Of a stretch of DNA of 64,000 nt, positions 50,727-59,029 are shown one piece after another. The stretch lies in contig CAYYOT010000003.1 in assembly GCA_964473255.1 (NCBI GenBank), positions 92,036-156,035 on the forward strand, in the 5' to 3' direction. The first letter of the stretch is position 1; each line of letters begins with the position of its first letter. This DNA is from Kuafuiihalomonas sp964473255 (GTDB taxonomy: Bacteria; Myxococcota; Kuafuiibacteriia; Kuafuiibacteriales; Kuafuiibacteriaceae). The notes beneath the pieces are model-generated. The model did no database searches, was not told where the DNA came from, and worked only from the letters and a program-made list of their open reading frames with translations. A program made the translations under genes and the position numbers.

Positions 50727-52199
50727 ATGACCCGCGACATCGTTCTATCGATCGACCAAGGCACGACCGGAACCACGGTTCTCGCGGTGGACGCCGAGCT
50801 GCGCGTTGTTGCACGGTCCACCCACGAGTTTCGGCAGATCTTCCCCCGACCGGGTTGGGTCGAGCACGACCTCGACGACATTTGGGCGTCGGTGCTTCAG
50901 GGGCTTCGGGCCGTTCTGAAGACGGTCGACCCGAGTCGAGTGGCGGCGATCGGAATCACCAATCAGCGCGAGACCGTCGGTCTGTGGGGTCGCGAGGATG
51001 GCCGACCGCTCCATCACGCGATCGTCTGGCAGGATCGGCGCACCGCCGACCTGTGCCGGAGGCTCGAAACCGACGGCATGGGTCCTCGCATCCAGGAACT
51101 GACCGGCCTGGTCATCGACCCTTATTTCTCGTCCACCAAGATTCGGTGGCTGCTGGACAACGTCGACGACGCGCAGCGGCGCGCCGAGGCGGGTGAGGTC
51201 ATGATCGGGACCATCGATTCCTTTTTGGTCCACCGTCTGACGGGCGGCCAAGCCCTCGTCACCGACGTGTCGAACGCCAGCCGGACGATGTTGATGGAGC
51301 TGGCGACGCAGAGCTGGTCGGACGAGCTGTTGGAGGCTTTCTCCATCCCGAGCGCGGCTCTCGCCGAAATCCGGTCCTGTTCGGAGGTCTACGGGGCCAC
51401 TCGGGGAGTTCCTGGCCTACCGGACGGTCTTCCCATCGCCGGGATGGCCGGGGACCAGCAGGCAGCGCTGTTCGGTCAGGCGTGTTTCGCCAAAGGGGAC
51501 GTCAAGTGCACCTACGGGACGGGAGCCTTCATCTTGATGAACACGGGTACTTCGATCGCCCGCTCGCGGCATGGCCTGGTCTCGTCCGTGGCCTGGAAGT
51601 TCGGCGACCAACCGCCGACCTTCGCGCTCGAGGGATCGGTGTTCGTCGCCGGGGCCGCCGTTCAGTGGTTGCGGGACGGCCTCGGCCTGATCCCGGAGGC
51701 CCCGGCCATCGAGGCACTCGCGGCCAGCGTTCCCAACTCCGAAGAGCTCGTGTTCGTTCCCGCCTTGACCGGTCTGGGAGCGCCTCACTGGAGGCCCGAG
51801 GCGCGGGGAGCCATCGTGGGCATCGGGCGTGACACGACCGCGGCCCACCTGGCGAGAGCGACCCTCGAAGGGATCGCGCTCCAGGTCTACGAGGTCGTGA
51901 AGGCCATGGAGGAAGACGTTGGCCACCTGAACCCGATCCGGGTCGATGGGGGGGCGAGCGCCAACGACCTGCTCATGCAGCTCCAGGCCGACCTGGCTCG
52001 GCAGCAGGTGGTTCGCCCGCAGATGCTCGAAACCACCGCCGCGGGGGCGGCCTTTTTGGCGGGTTTGTGTGCCGGAGTCTTCGATTCGGTGGACATGATC
52101 GCCGACAGCTGGCGAGAAGAGCGCACCTTCGACCCCGGCCCGAGCGATGTCGTCGAAGCGCTCATCGAGAAGTGGAAAATCGCGCTGACCAAGCTCTGA
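50727..52199 (+). CDS. glpK: Glycerol kinase GlpK
   Basis: 490 residues of the FGGY kinase family. D-Q-G-T-T-G-T-T-V is the phosphate-binding start, I-T-N-Q-R-E-T-V-G-L-W, G-A-P-H-W-R-P-E-A-R-G and R-V-D-G-G-A-S-A-N-D-L-L-M-Q are glycerol-kinase markers. It makes sn-glycerol-3-phosphate in the cytoplasm. No glpF or glpD is adjacent; instead an AlkB-like gene starts inside its 3' end. Confidence 0.94.
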   Translation: MTRDIVLSIDQGTTGTTVLAVDAELRVVARSTHEFRQIFPRPGWVEHDLDDIWASVLQGLRAVLKTVDPSRVAAIGITNQRETVGLWGREDGRPLHHAIVWQDRRTADLCRRLETDGMGPRIQELTGLVIDPYFSSTKIRWLLDNVDDAQRRAEAGEVMIGTIDSFLVHRLTGGQALVTDVSNASRTMLMELATQSWSDELLEAFSIPSAALAEIRSCSEVYGATRGVPGLPDGLPIAGMAGDQQAALFGQACFAKGDVKCTYGTGAFILMNTGTSIARSRHGLVSSVAWKFGDQPPTFALEGSVFVAGAAVQWLRDGLGLIPEAPAIEALAASVPNSEELVFVPALTGLGAPHWRPEARGAIVGIGRDTTAAHLARATLEGIALQVYEVVKAMEEDVGHLNPIRVDGGASANDLLMQLQADLARQQVVRPQMLETTAAGAAFLAGLCAGVFDSVDMIADSWREERTFDPGPSDVVEALIEKWKIALTKL

Positions 52200-52834
52200 A
52201 CTCGGAATTCGAGCGCATCGACCTCGGCGAAGAGTCCTGGGTGGACTACCACCCCACGTGGCTGCCGTCCGAAGAGCAGGCTCGCTTTCACCAACTGCTG
52301 GTCGGGGAGACCGCGTGGGAAGCCCGGGCCATCAACATCTTTGGTAAGTCGGTGATGCAGCCGCGGCTCATCGGCTGGGCGGGCTCGGTTCACTACCGGT
52401 ATTCCGGGCAGACTCTAGAACCTCGGGTATGGGGGCCGAACCTATCGGCCCTTCTGGACCGCGTCTGCCGCGACACGGGCCTGGTCTTCAATCATGCCCT
52501 CCTCAACCGGTACCGCAACGGCCGCGACAACATGGGCATGCACGCCGACGATGAAAGAGAGCTCGGCTGGGAGCCGACGATCGCCGCGGTATCGCTCGGC
52601 GTTCGGCGCCGCTTCGTCCTCGCGTCGAAGAAGCGAAAGCGACAGCGGGTCTCCATCTGGCTCGAGCCGGGAAGCCTGATGGTGATGTGCGGCCGAACGC
52701 AGCATCGCTTCCGTCACGGCGTGCCTCGTCAGGATAGGTTGCAAGAGGAGCGGATCAACGTCACGTTCCGCATGCTCGTGCGCCCCCCGCCTCGCCGCTT
52801 GTGGGCTCCGCCTGCCGCCGCCCCGGGTGGCTGA
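52172..52834 (+). CDS. AlkB-like 2-oxoglutarate/Fe(II) dioxygenase
   Basis: 220 residues from GTG 52172, overlapping glpK by 28 bases. Motifs of the ALKBH2/3-type group: Y-R-N-G-R-D-N-M-G-M-H-A-D-D (iron H-x-D), Q-H-R-F-R-H-G-V (distal His) and R-I-N-V-T-F-R (2-oxoglutarate Arg). It would demethylate alkylated DNA or RNA bases. No ATG exists near the start; a GTG at 52241 would also give V-D-Y-H-P and avoid the overlap. The C-terminal 20 residues are Pro/Ala-rich. Confidence 0.85.
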   Translation: MENRADQALNSEFERIDLGEESWVDYHPTWLPSEEQARFHQLLVGETAWEARAINIFGKSVMQPRLIGWAGSVHYRYSGQTLEPRVWGPNLSALLDRVCRDTGLVFNHALLNRYRNGRDNMGMHADDERELGWEPTIAAVSLGVRRRFVLASKKRKRQRVSIWLEPGSLMVMCGRTQHRFRHGVPRQDRLQEERINVTFRMLVRPPPRRLWAPPAAAPGG

Positions 52835-52932
52835 TGCGGGGTTTTGCCTCTTACGGATTCGGCTCGCGGCCGGGGGCGCGCATGTGGCAATTCCGTGAAT
52901 GCGGTCGTAGAGCCGCGGCACGAAGGTAGAGC

Positions 52933-54267
52933 GTGGGCGGGCGCGAACATCCCGAAGCATGGCTGCTCGCGGAGCTCGTGGACCGAGGTCCCGAGGCCTT
53001 GTCTCCGGAGATGGTCGAGGTCCGCGCCCATGTAGCGTCGTGCCCGAGCTGCACGGAGCAGCTGCGCGCCGTGCGCGCCGCCGTCGAGGCGTTGGCCCGG
53101 CTACGCGAGCGCGACCAGGACGAGCTGTCGGCGCGACGCCTGGAAGCGGACGTGCGGGCCGCTCTGGGACCCGAGGGGCGCGCATTGCCGCCGACCTCCG
53201 TCGAAGACACGAGCACCACGATGCCGATGTCCGTCGTTCGCGATCATCGGGAGCGACTCGGTGGGCGGGAGCGAGTGGTGCGAGCCACGGCCGTTGCGGC
53301 CGTGGCCGTGGTGGGGCTGGTCGGCGTTGCCGTCGCCGGCGGCCTCATCATGCGGGTGCGCGAACCGATCGCCGGGGCTCCGGCCGAAGTTCAGCTTCCA
53401 TCCGGAGTCCGCATCCAGCTCGGACCCAACACCGAGGTCGACATTCACGACGAGTCGGGGGCCGTCACGCTACGCCAGGGTGAGGTTGAGGTCCGGACGA
53501 CGGAGGCTTCCGCTCCGCAACCGCCGTCGAAGGTTCAAGGGCCCGGTTTCCGGGTCGAGGCCGACAGCCGCGACTACTCGGTGGCCTTCAAGGCAGGACA
53601 GGCTCGTGTGGAGCCACGCGAGGGTCGGGTGACGGTCGAAACTCCGTCCGGACGCACCGAAGTCGAGTCCGGGACCGAGTGGTCGAGTCCGGTCGAGACC
53701 GTGAGCAGCCCGGGAGATACGTCGATCACGGTCATCGACGCGCCTCCGGCTTTCGAAGCGACCCTCAGTTCGGCCCAGCGCGCATTCTACGAGCAAAGCG
53801 ACCCCGAACAGGCCGCGCACCTCGCCGCGAAGGCCCACGAACTCGCGAACGTCCGAGCTCAGGCACGGCGCGCCGAGCGCGTGTGGTGCGATGCGCTCAT
53901 CGCGAGTGGCGCTTACGAGCAGGCGGTCGTCACCTGCGCGCTTCTCCTCGACGATCCGAATCTCGAGCGAGCACGGATCATGCACTTCACGCTGGGAAAT
54001 CTGTATCGCCTGCATCTCGGAGACTGCGCCGCCGCCATCCCGCACTACCGTGAAGCCCGGAACTTCCCGGCCGACAGTCTCTACGGCACCCGCGCTCTTC
54101 TGTACGGCGCCGCCTGCGCCTACCAGCTGGGTGACGTCGAAAGCGCTCGCGCGGACGTCACGGTCTTGCGCGCGCGCTCCGAAGTCGCACCTCTCGAGGT
54201 GGTCGAGCACGAGCTCTCGGCGCTCGAAGAGCGTCTCAGTCGAGTCCCGGGAGCGTCTTTGCGCTAG
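52933..54267 (+). CDS. Anti-sigma-like membrane protein with FecR and TPR domains
   Basis: 444 residues. An N-terminal zinc-finger-like H33-x3-C37-x2-C40 (anti-sigma ZAS type), a membrane helix near residues 118-140, a FecR-like beta domain (about 150-240, with I-Q-L-G-P-N-T-E-V-D and V-T-V-E-T-P-S-G-R-T-E-V) and C-terminal TPR-like helices (about 265-440). The arrangement would pass an outer signal to a cytoplasmic sigma factor, yet no ECF sigma gene is adjacent. GTG start at 52933. Its 3' end overlaps cysQ by 32 bases. Confidence 0.8.
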   Translation: MGGREHPEAWLLAELVDRGPEALSPEMVEVRAHVASCPSCTEQLRAVRAAVEALARLRERDQDELSARRLEADVRAALGPEGRALPPTSVEDTSTTMPMSVVRDHRERLGGRERVVRATAVAAVAVVGLVGVAVAGGLIMRVREPIAGAPAEVQLPSGVRIQLGPNTEVDIHDESGAVTLRQGEVEVRTTEASAPQPPSKVQGPGFRVEADSRDYSVAFKAGQARVEPREGRVTVETPSGRTEVESGTEWSSPVETVSSPGDTSITVIDAPPAFEATLSSAQRAFYEQSDPEQAAHLAAKAHELANVRAQARRAERVWCDALIASGAYEQAVVTCALLLDDPNLERARIMHFTLGNLYRLHLGDCAAAIPHYREARNFPADSLYGTRALLYGAACAYQLGDVESARADVTVLRARSEVAPLEVVEHELSALEERLSRVPGASLR

Positions 54268-55033
54268 CGTCCTTCGGGTCGCGGACCACGAATGGCGGGT
54301 TGACGAGCGTCTCCGTGTTGTACGGGAGAGCGACACCGGACGGGACGGAGACCACTTCGAGCCCTTGCTCGCGGCACAAGCAGTCCCCGGCGGCGACGTC
54401 CCACTCCATTGTCGGGCCGAGACGCAGATACAGGTGGGCTTCGCCCTCAGCCATGCGACCGAACTTGATGGCCGAGCCGACCCCTTCGCAGCGCTCGACG
54501 CCCAGTCGCTCCAGGTACCGGTCCGTCGAGCCTCCACTTCGGTGCGATCGCGACACCAGCGCCGTTCGGTCCCGAGGCGGCGTTCGCGGCCCGAGGCGGC
54601 GCTCACTGCCCGTGGAAGAAACGTAGGCACCGCCCCCGCGGACCGCCGACCATGTCGTTTCCAGCATGGGTGCGTGTATCACTCCGAGACTGGGCACCCC
54701 GCCGGAGACCAGAGCCACGATCACGGCGAACTCATCGGTGCGATTGACGAATTCCTTGGTCCCGTCGAGCGGGTCCACGAGCCAGAATTCGGACCAGCGG
54801 CACCGCTCGGCGAACGGTGCTGCCTTGGTCTCTTCGCTGAGGATGGGAACGGCGTGGATCTCGGCCAGCCCGGCCATGAGCACGGCTTCGGAGGCGAGGT
54901 CCGCTTCCGTTATGGGCGTACCGTCTTCTTTTTGGGTGGGGGCCGAGCCGCCGCGCTCGTACAGTTCCCGCACGCGATCTCCCGCGGTGCGGGCCAGCTC
55001 GACGACGTGCGTTCGGAGTTCCTCATGGTTCAT
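54236..55033 (-). CDS. CysQ-type 3'(2'),5'-bisphosphate nucleotidase / inositol monophosphatase family
   Basis: 265 residues, lithium-sensitive phosphatase fold. L-S-E-E-T-K, D-P-L-D-G-T-K-E-F and E-W-D-V-A-A-G-D are the metal-site motifs; S-R-S-H near the middle is typical of CysQ. It likely hydrolyses PAP from sulfate activation, fitting the sulfotransferase at 36.0 kb, though that link is inference. ATG 55033 chosen over 55078. Divergent from rmlB, 53 bases away. Confidence 0.87.
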   Translation of the reverse strand: MNHEELRTHVVELARTAGDRVRELYERGGSAPTQKEDGTPITEADLASEAVLMAGLAEIHAVPILSEETKAAPFAERCRWSEFWLVDPLDGTKEFVNRTDEFAVIVALVSGGVPSLGVIHAPMLETTWSAVRGGGAYVSSTGSERRLGPRTPPRDRTALVSRSHRSGGSTDRYLERLGVERCEGVGSAIKFGRMAEGEAHLYLRLGPTMEWDVAAGDCLCREQGLEVVSVPSGVALPYNTETLVNPPFVVRDPKDASAKTLPGLD

Positions 55034-55086
55034 CGGTCCGACCTCTGTACATGGTCGACGGCATAAAGTAGTGGCCAAACCTCGCC

Positions 55087-56148
55087 ATGCGCATCATCGT
55101 GACCGGCGGTAGCGGGTTCATCGGCTCGGCCGTCATCCGGTACGTCATCCAGCAGACCGACGACGAGGTCGTCAACGTCGACAAGCTCACCTATGCGGCC
55201 CCCCCGGGTGCTCTCGCCGCAGTGGAGACCGATGGACGGTATCGATTCGAGCACGTCGACGTGTGCGACGGAGCGGTGGTGGCCGAGCTCTTCGCTCGCT
55301 ACGAACCCGACGCGGTCATGCACTTGGCCGCGGAATCGCACGTCGACCGCAGCATCGATAGCCCGGCCGATTTCATTCAAACGAACATCGTCGGAACCTA
55401 CGTCCTCCTGGAGACCGCTCATACCTATTGGAAAGGGCTGCCCGCGGATCGTCAGCGGGCCTTCCGGTTTCACCATATCTCGACCGACGAGGTCTTCGGT
55501 TCACTCGGCCCATCGGGTCTGTTCACGGAAGTGACGCCGTACGCCCCGAACTCGCCGTATTCGGCTTCGAAGGCGTCCTCCGACCACCTGGTCCGCGCCT
55601 GGAACAAAACGTTCGGGCTACCGACCATCACCAGCAACTGTTCGAACAACTACGGGCCCTTTCAGTTTCCCGAGAAGCTGATTCCCCTCATGACGATCAA
55701 CGGGCTCGTGGGTCGACCGCTGCCCGTCTACGGCCGCGGCGATAACGTCCGGGACTGGCTGTACGTCGAAGACCACGCTCGAGCGCTGCTGACGGTCCTC
55801 AAGCGAGGCGACGTGGGTGAGACCTACAACGTCGGGGGACATAACGAGAAGACCAACCTCGAGGTCGTCGAAACGCTGTGTGACCTGCTCGATCGGGTCG
55901 AGCCGCGCCCGGGTGAGCCGCCCCGCCGGGAGCTGATCACTTTCGTCGAGGACCGTCCCGGCCACGACAAGCGCTACGCGATCGACGCGTCGAAGATCGA
56001 ACGAGAGCTGGGATGGCGTCCAAACGAGACCTTTGAGTCCGGGATGGAGCGCACGGTCCGCTGGTACGTCGAGCATCGAGCGTGGTGGGAGGAGATCGGG
56101 AAAACCCGGTACAAAGGGGAGCGGCTGGGGACGAAGAAGGCCGATTGA
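55087..56148 (+). CDS. rmlB: dTDP-glucose 4,6-dehydratase
   Basis: 353 residues: T-G-G-S-G-F-I-G-S nucleotide loop, S-T-D-E-V-F-G-S, Y-S-A-S-K-A-S-S-D (catalytic Tyr and Lys), N-C-S-N-N-Y-G-P and V-R-D-W-L-Y-V-E-D-H, the RmlB signature. It makes dTDP-4-keto-6-deoxyglucose for rhamnose and other deoxysugars. No rmlA, C or D is adjacent. Confidence 0.95.
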   Translation: MRIIVTGGSGFIGSAVIRYVIQQTDDEVVNVDKLTYAAPPGALAAVETDGRYRFEHVDVCDGAVVAELFARYEPDAVMHLAAESHVDRSIDSPADFIQTNIVGTYVLLETAHTYWKGLPADRQRAFRFHHISTDEVFGSLGPSGLFTEVTPYAPNSPYSASKASSDHLVRAWNKTFGLPTITSNCSNNYGPFQFPEKLIPLMTINGLVGRPLPVYGRGDNVRDWLYVEDHARALLTVLKRGDVGETYNVGGHNEKTNLEVVETLCDLLDRVEPRPGEPPRRELITFVEDRPGHDKRYAIDASKIERELGWRPNETFESGMERTVRWYVEHRAWWEEIGKTRYKGERLGTKKAD

Positions 56149-56158
56149 GTCATCCGAG

Positions 56159-56178
56159 GACCCGAAAGGAATCGGGTC
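56159..56178 (+). terminator. Stem-loop after rmlB, possible terminator
   Basis: A perfect 7-bp GC-rich stem (GACCCGA/TCGGGTC) with a 6-base loop begins 11 bases after the rmlB stop. It lacks a following T tract, so it is a weak terminator candidate. It would separate rmlB from the isc operon. Confidence 0.35.
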
Positions 56179-56241
56179 GACGCGATTGGGCGTTCGGAAC
56201 TTGACCCTCGCGGTAGGTCTGACGACAACGGGGACCAAGGA

Positions 56242-56267
56242 TGAACCTTACGTAAAGGTGAGGTTCA
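56242..56267 (+). promoter_or_regulatory. Perfect inverted repeat upstream of the MerR gene, candidate operator
   Basis: TGAACCT and AGGTTCA (7 bases each, exact) flank a 12-base spacer, covering the ribosome-binding site AGGTGAGG (56256-56263) and ending 5 bases before the TTG start. A MerR-type regulator binding here could repress its own operon. A TTGACC at 56201-56206 could be a -35 element, but no good -10 was identified. Confidence 0.5.
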
Positions 56268-56271
56268 GAGA

Positions 56272-56805
56272 TTGACTGTGGTCCAGCGCACAGAGATTCC
56301 CAACGGCGCCGCGCCCCTGCCGGCGACCCTGAAGATTGGCGACCTTGCCAAGCGGGCCAACAAGAGCGCTCGGGCGCTCCGGCTATACGAGGAACTGGGG
56401 CTCTTGGGGCCGGCGGTCCGCACCGAGGGTGGGCATCGGCTCTACTCGGCAGACGCCCTCACTCGACTGCAGTGGATCGACCGCATGCAGCTCCTCGGCT
56501 CCTCGCTGCCGGAGATCAAATCCTTTCTCGACCGGCTCGACGATGCTTCGTCGGGCCCCACCGCAATGTACGAGGTCAAGCTGGCGTTCGAGGAAAAGCT
56601 GGTCGACGTCCGGAGCCAGCTCGCTGCGCTGCGTGCCGTCGAACGCGACATCCTCGACAGCCTGGCCTACCTCGAGACCTGCCACGACTGCTCCTCGGAT
56701 AGCGGCCTGGAGCTGTGCCGGGGCTGCGACCAAAGCCATCCCGTCCAAGAGCCCCTACTGATCCGGGGAATTCATAGTGACGGCGAAGGACGACGAAACC
56801 CATGA
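56272..56805 (+). CDS. MerR-family regulator with C-terminal CxxC-CxxC motif, head of the isc operon
   Basis: 177 residues. L-K-I-G-D-L-A-K-R-A and A-R-A-L-R-L-Y-E-E-L-G-L-L are the MerR winged HTH; then a dimerisation helix, and C137-x2-C140-x8-C149-x2-C152, a four-Cys motif unlike SoxR's C-x2-C-x-C-x5-C. The TTG at 56272 is 8 bases from an AGGTGAGG ribosome-binding site; a GTG at 56278 is the alternative. Its stop overlaps iscS by ATGA, so it is translated with it. The position of the usual iscR suggests it senses iron-sulfur status or zinc, which is inference. Confidence 0.88.
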   Translation: MTVVQRTEIPNGAAPLPATLKIGDLAKRANKSARALRLYEELGLLGPAVRTEGGHRLYSADALTRLQWIDRMQLLGSSLPEIKSFLDRLDDASSGPTAMYEVKLAFEEKLVDVRSQLAALRAVERDILDSLAYLETCHDCSSDSGLELCRGCDQSHPVQEPLLIRGIHSDGEGRRNP

Positions 56806-58172
56806 CCATCAAATTTCCCATCTACATGGACAACAACTCGACCACGCCTTTGGACCCGCGGGTTCGCGAGGCGATGGCGCCCTATGAAGACGACCGCTTC
56901 GGCAACGCAGCGTCGCGCTCGCACGCGTTCGGGTGGATCGCCGAAGAGGCCGTGGAAAAGGCGCGGGAGCAGGTCGCCGACCTGATCGGTGCCGCGAGCC
57001 CCGAGATCATCTTCACCAGCGGCGCGACCGAGTCCGATAACCTCGCTCTCAAAGGCGTGGCTCACATGTATGGCATGACCGATGCCGAAAAGATCATGCT
57101 CGAGACCATCGCTCGCGGTCATGTGGACGGCACACTCGCCAACGCAGAGTCTCTCGTTCCATCCCGATTTGGGTCCCTGGACTTCGAGGCGATCGCCGCC
57201 GAAGGCGGCGCTGCGTACTTCGCGGGCCGCGGTGACCACATCATCACCGTCGAGACCGAGCACAAAGCCATCCTGGACAGCGCAAAGCGGCTGGAGAAAG
57301 AGGGCTTTCGGGTGACCTACCTGCCGGTGCAGGAAAACGGGCTCATTCGGCTGGAAGACCTGAAGGCGGCGATCACCAAGAAGACCATCTTGGTCTCGGT
57401 GATGTTCGCCAACAACGAGATCGGGGTCATCCAGCCCGTCTCCGAGATCGGCGCCATCTGCCGCGAGCACAAGGTGCTGTTCCACACCGACGCGGTTCAG
57501 GCGGTCGGCAAAGTGCCGATCGACGTCAATGAGATGAACATCGACCTGCTGTCCATCTCGGCGCACAAGATGTACGGGCCGAAGGGCGTCGGAGCGCTCT
57601 ACGTCCGGCGTCGTCGGCCGCGAGTCCGGGTGGAAGCCGTCATCGATGGCGGTGGGCACGAGCGAGGGATGCGGAGCGGCACGCTAAACGTCGCCGGTAT
57701 CGTGGGGCTCGGGGCTGCAGCCGAGTTCGCCGCCAGAGACATGCAGGAAGAGTCGGCTCGGCTCGACCGGCTGCGGAAGCGGCTCTGGGACCGCATCTCG
57801 GGCTCGCTGGACGAGGTCTACCTCAACGGTGACGAGGCGGCCCGGCTGCCGGGGAACCTCAACATCTCTTTCGCCTTCGTGGAGGGTGAAGCGATGATGA
57901 TGGCCATCAAAGACGTCGCCGTCTCATCCGGCTCGGCCTGCACGTCCGCATCCCTCGAGCCGTCCTACGTCCTTCGGGCGCTCGGGGTCGGCGACGATCT
58001 GGCCCACAGCTCGATCCGATTTGGCATCGGCCGTTTCACCACGGAAGAGGAGGTCGACTACGTCGCCGACCTGGTGGTGGAGAAGGTCAACAAGCTTCGA
58101 GCGATGTCCCCGCTTTACGAAATGCACCAGCAAGGTGTCGATCTCAACAGCATCGAATGGGCGGCGCACTGA
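56802..58172 (+). CDS. iscS: Cysteine desulfurase IscS with an internal insertion
   Basis: 456 residues against 404 in E. coli. The frame fits IscS from end to end: Y-M-D-N-N-S-T-T-P, F-T-S-G-A-T-E-S-D-N-L-A, the PLP Lys256 in S-A-H-K-M-Y-G-P-K-G, the persulfide Cys380 in S-S-G-S-A-C-T-S-A-S and the C-terminal G-V-D-L-N-S-I-E-W-A. Compared with E. coli, about 50 residues are inserted between helix end V-A-H-M-Y (about 90) and H-I-I-T (about 146). It supplies sulfur for Fe-S clusters. The ATG overlaps the MerR stop. Confidence 0.95.
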   Translation: MTIKFPIYMDNNSTTPLDPRVREAMAPYEDDRFGNAASRSHAFGWIAEEAVEKAREQVADLIGAASPEIIFTSGATESDNLALKGVAHMYGMTDAEKIMLETIARGHVDGTLANAESLVPSRFGSLDFEAIAAEGGAAYFAGRGDHIITVETEHKAILDSAKRLEKEGFRVTYLPVQENGLIRLEDLKAAITKKTILVSVMFANNEIGVIQPVSEIGAICREHKVLFHTDAVQAVGKVPIDVNEMNIDLLSISAHKMYGPKGVGALYVRRRRPRVRVEAVIDGGGHERGMRSGTLNVAGIVGLGAAAEFAARDMQEESARLDRLRKRLWDRISGSLDEVYLNGDEAARLPGNLNISFAFVEGEAMMMAIKDVAVSSGSACTSASLEPSYVLRALGVGDDLAHSSIRFGIGRFTTEEEVDYVADLVVEKVNKLRAMSPLYEMHQQGVDLNSIEWAAH

Positions 58173-58190
58173 GCGACGCGGAGAAAGAAC

Positions 58191-58625
58191 ATGGCTTACA
58201 ACGACAAAGTTATCGATCACTACGAAAACCCCCGCAACGTAGGCACGTTGGACGGTGAAGACCCAAACGTGGGAACCGGCCTCGTCGGTGCTCCCGCGTG
58301 CGGCGACGTGATGCGACTTCAGATCAGGGTCAACGACGAAGGCATCATCGAAGATGCGCGCTTCAAGACCTTCGGTTGTGGCTCGGCCATCGCTTCGTCA
58401 TCCCTCGTGACCGAATGGGTAAAGGGCAAGCCGCTCGAGTACGCCGAGCAGCTGAGGAACACCGAGATCGTGCAGGAGCTTTCGTTGCCGCCGGTCAAGG
58501 TTCACTGTTCGGTCCTGGCCGAAGATGCCATCAAGGCAGCGGTGGCCGACTGGCGTAAGAAGAAGCAGCCCGCGGCGACGGCGACGGCGACGGCGACGGC
58601 AACGGCGACGGCGACCGAGGACTGA
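58191..58625 (+). CDS. iscU: Fe-S scaffold IscU with Ala-Thr repeat tail
   Basis: 144 residues. The three cluster Cys are present (C37 in A-P-A-C-G-D, C63 in F-G-C-G-S-A, C106 in V-H-C-S-V) with D39 and the HscA-recognition motif L-P-P-V-K. The last 17 residues are an extension (after W-R-K-K-K-Q-P-A) consisting of seven Ala-Thr pairs and E-D, encoded by a hexanucleotide repeat. Scaffold for iron-sulfur assembly with IscS. ATG start 18 bases after iscS. Confidence 0.95.
   Translation: MAYNDKVIDHYENPRNVGTLDGEDPNVGTGLVGAPACGDVMRLQIRVNDEGIIEDARFKTFGCGSAIASSSLVTEWVKGKPLEYAEQLRNTEIVQELSLPPVKVHCSVLAEDAIKAAVADWRKKKQPAATATATATATATATED
58575..58616 (+). repeat. Hexanucleotide GCGACG repeat at the 3' end of iscU
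   Basis: Seven hexamers in a row: five exact GCGACG, one GCAACG and one GCGACC. Six-base units keep the frame, so slippage would change only the number of Ala-Thr pairs in the IscU tail. Confidence 0.93.
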
Positions 58626-58641
58626 GAAAGAGACGGTTCGA

Positions 58642-59016
58642 ATGGCAGGCCTGCCCATACTGCAAAAGCGACGTGAGGCCACCGGCACTCTCGGAGTGAC
58701 CACGGCGGCTGCCGGTGCGATCCTCAAGTACCTCCGGGACAATGGCGCACCGGAGAACGCCGTCCTCCGAGTGGGCGTTCGGGGGGGTGGATGTAGCGGC
58801 CTCCAGTATTTCCTGGACGTCGAGACCGATACGCGTCCGACGGACAAGATCATCACGAAGGACGGCGCGACCGTCCTCGTGGATCCCAAGAGTTTGATCT
58901 TTCTTCAGGGGTCGACGCTCGACTACGTCACGGGTCTCATGGAGTCCGGTTTCAAATTCATCAACCCGCAGGCGGGTAAAGGCTGTGGTTGCGGCGAGTC
59001 CTTCACCCCCGTTTGA
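58642..59016 (+). CDS. iscA: A-type Fe-S carrier IscA
   Basis: 124 residues of the HesB/IscA family. The three conserved Cys are C51 (G-G-C-S-G-L-Q-Y) and C115 and C117 (G-C-G-C-G-E-S-F). Works as an iron-sulfur carrier or scaffold after IscU. The ATG 58642 is preceded by a GAAAGAG ribosome-binding site. N-terminal 15 residues are longer than in E. coli IscA. Confidence 0.93.
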   Translation: MAGLPILQKRREATGTLGVTTAAAGAILKYLRDNGAPENAVLRVGVRGGGCSGLQYFLDVETDTRPTDKIITKDGATVLVDPKSLIFLQGSTLDYVTGLMESGFKFINPQAGKGCGCGESFTPV

Positions 59017-59029
59017 GTCTCGAGAGCCC

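Noticed and set aside
56201..56206. TTGACC as a -35 box for the isc operon
   Set aside because: No acceptable -10 sequence at 17-20 bases spacing, so a promoter was not called.
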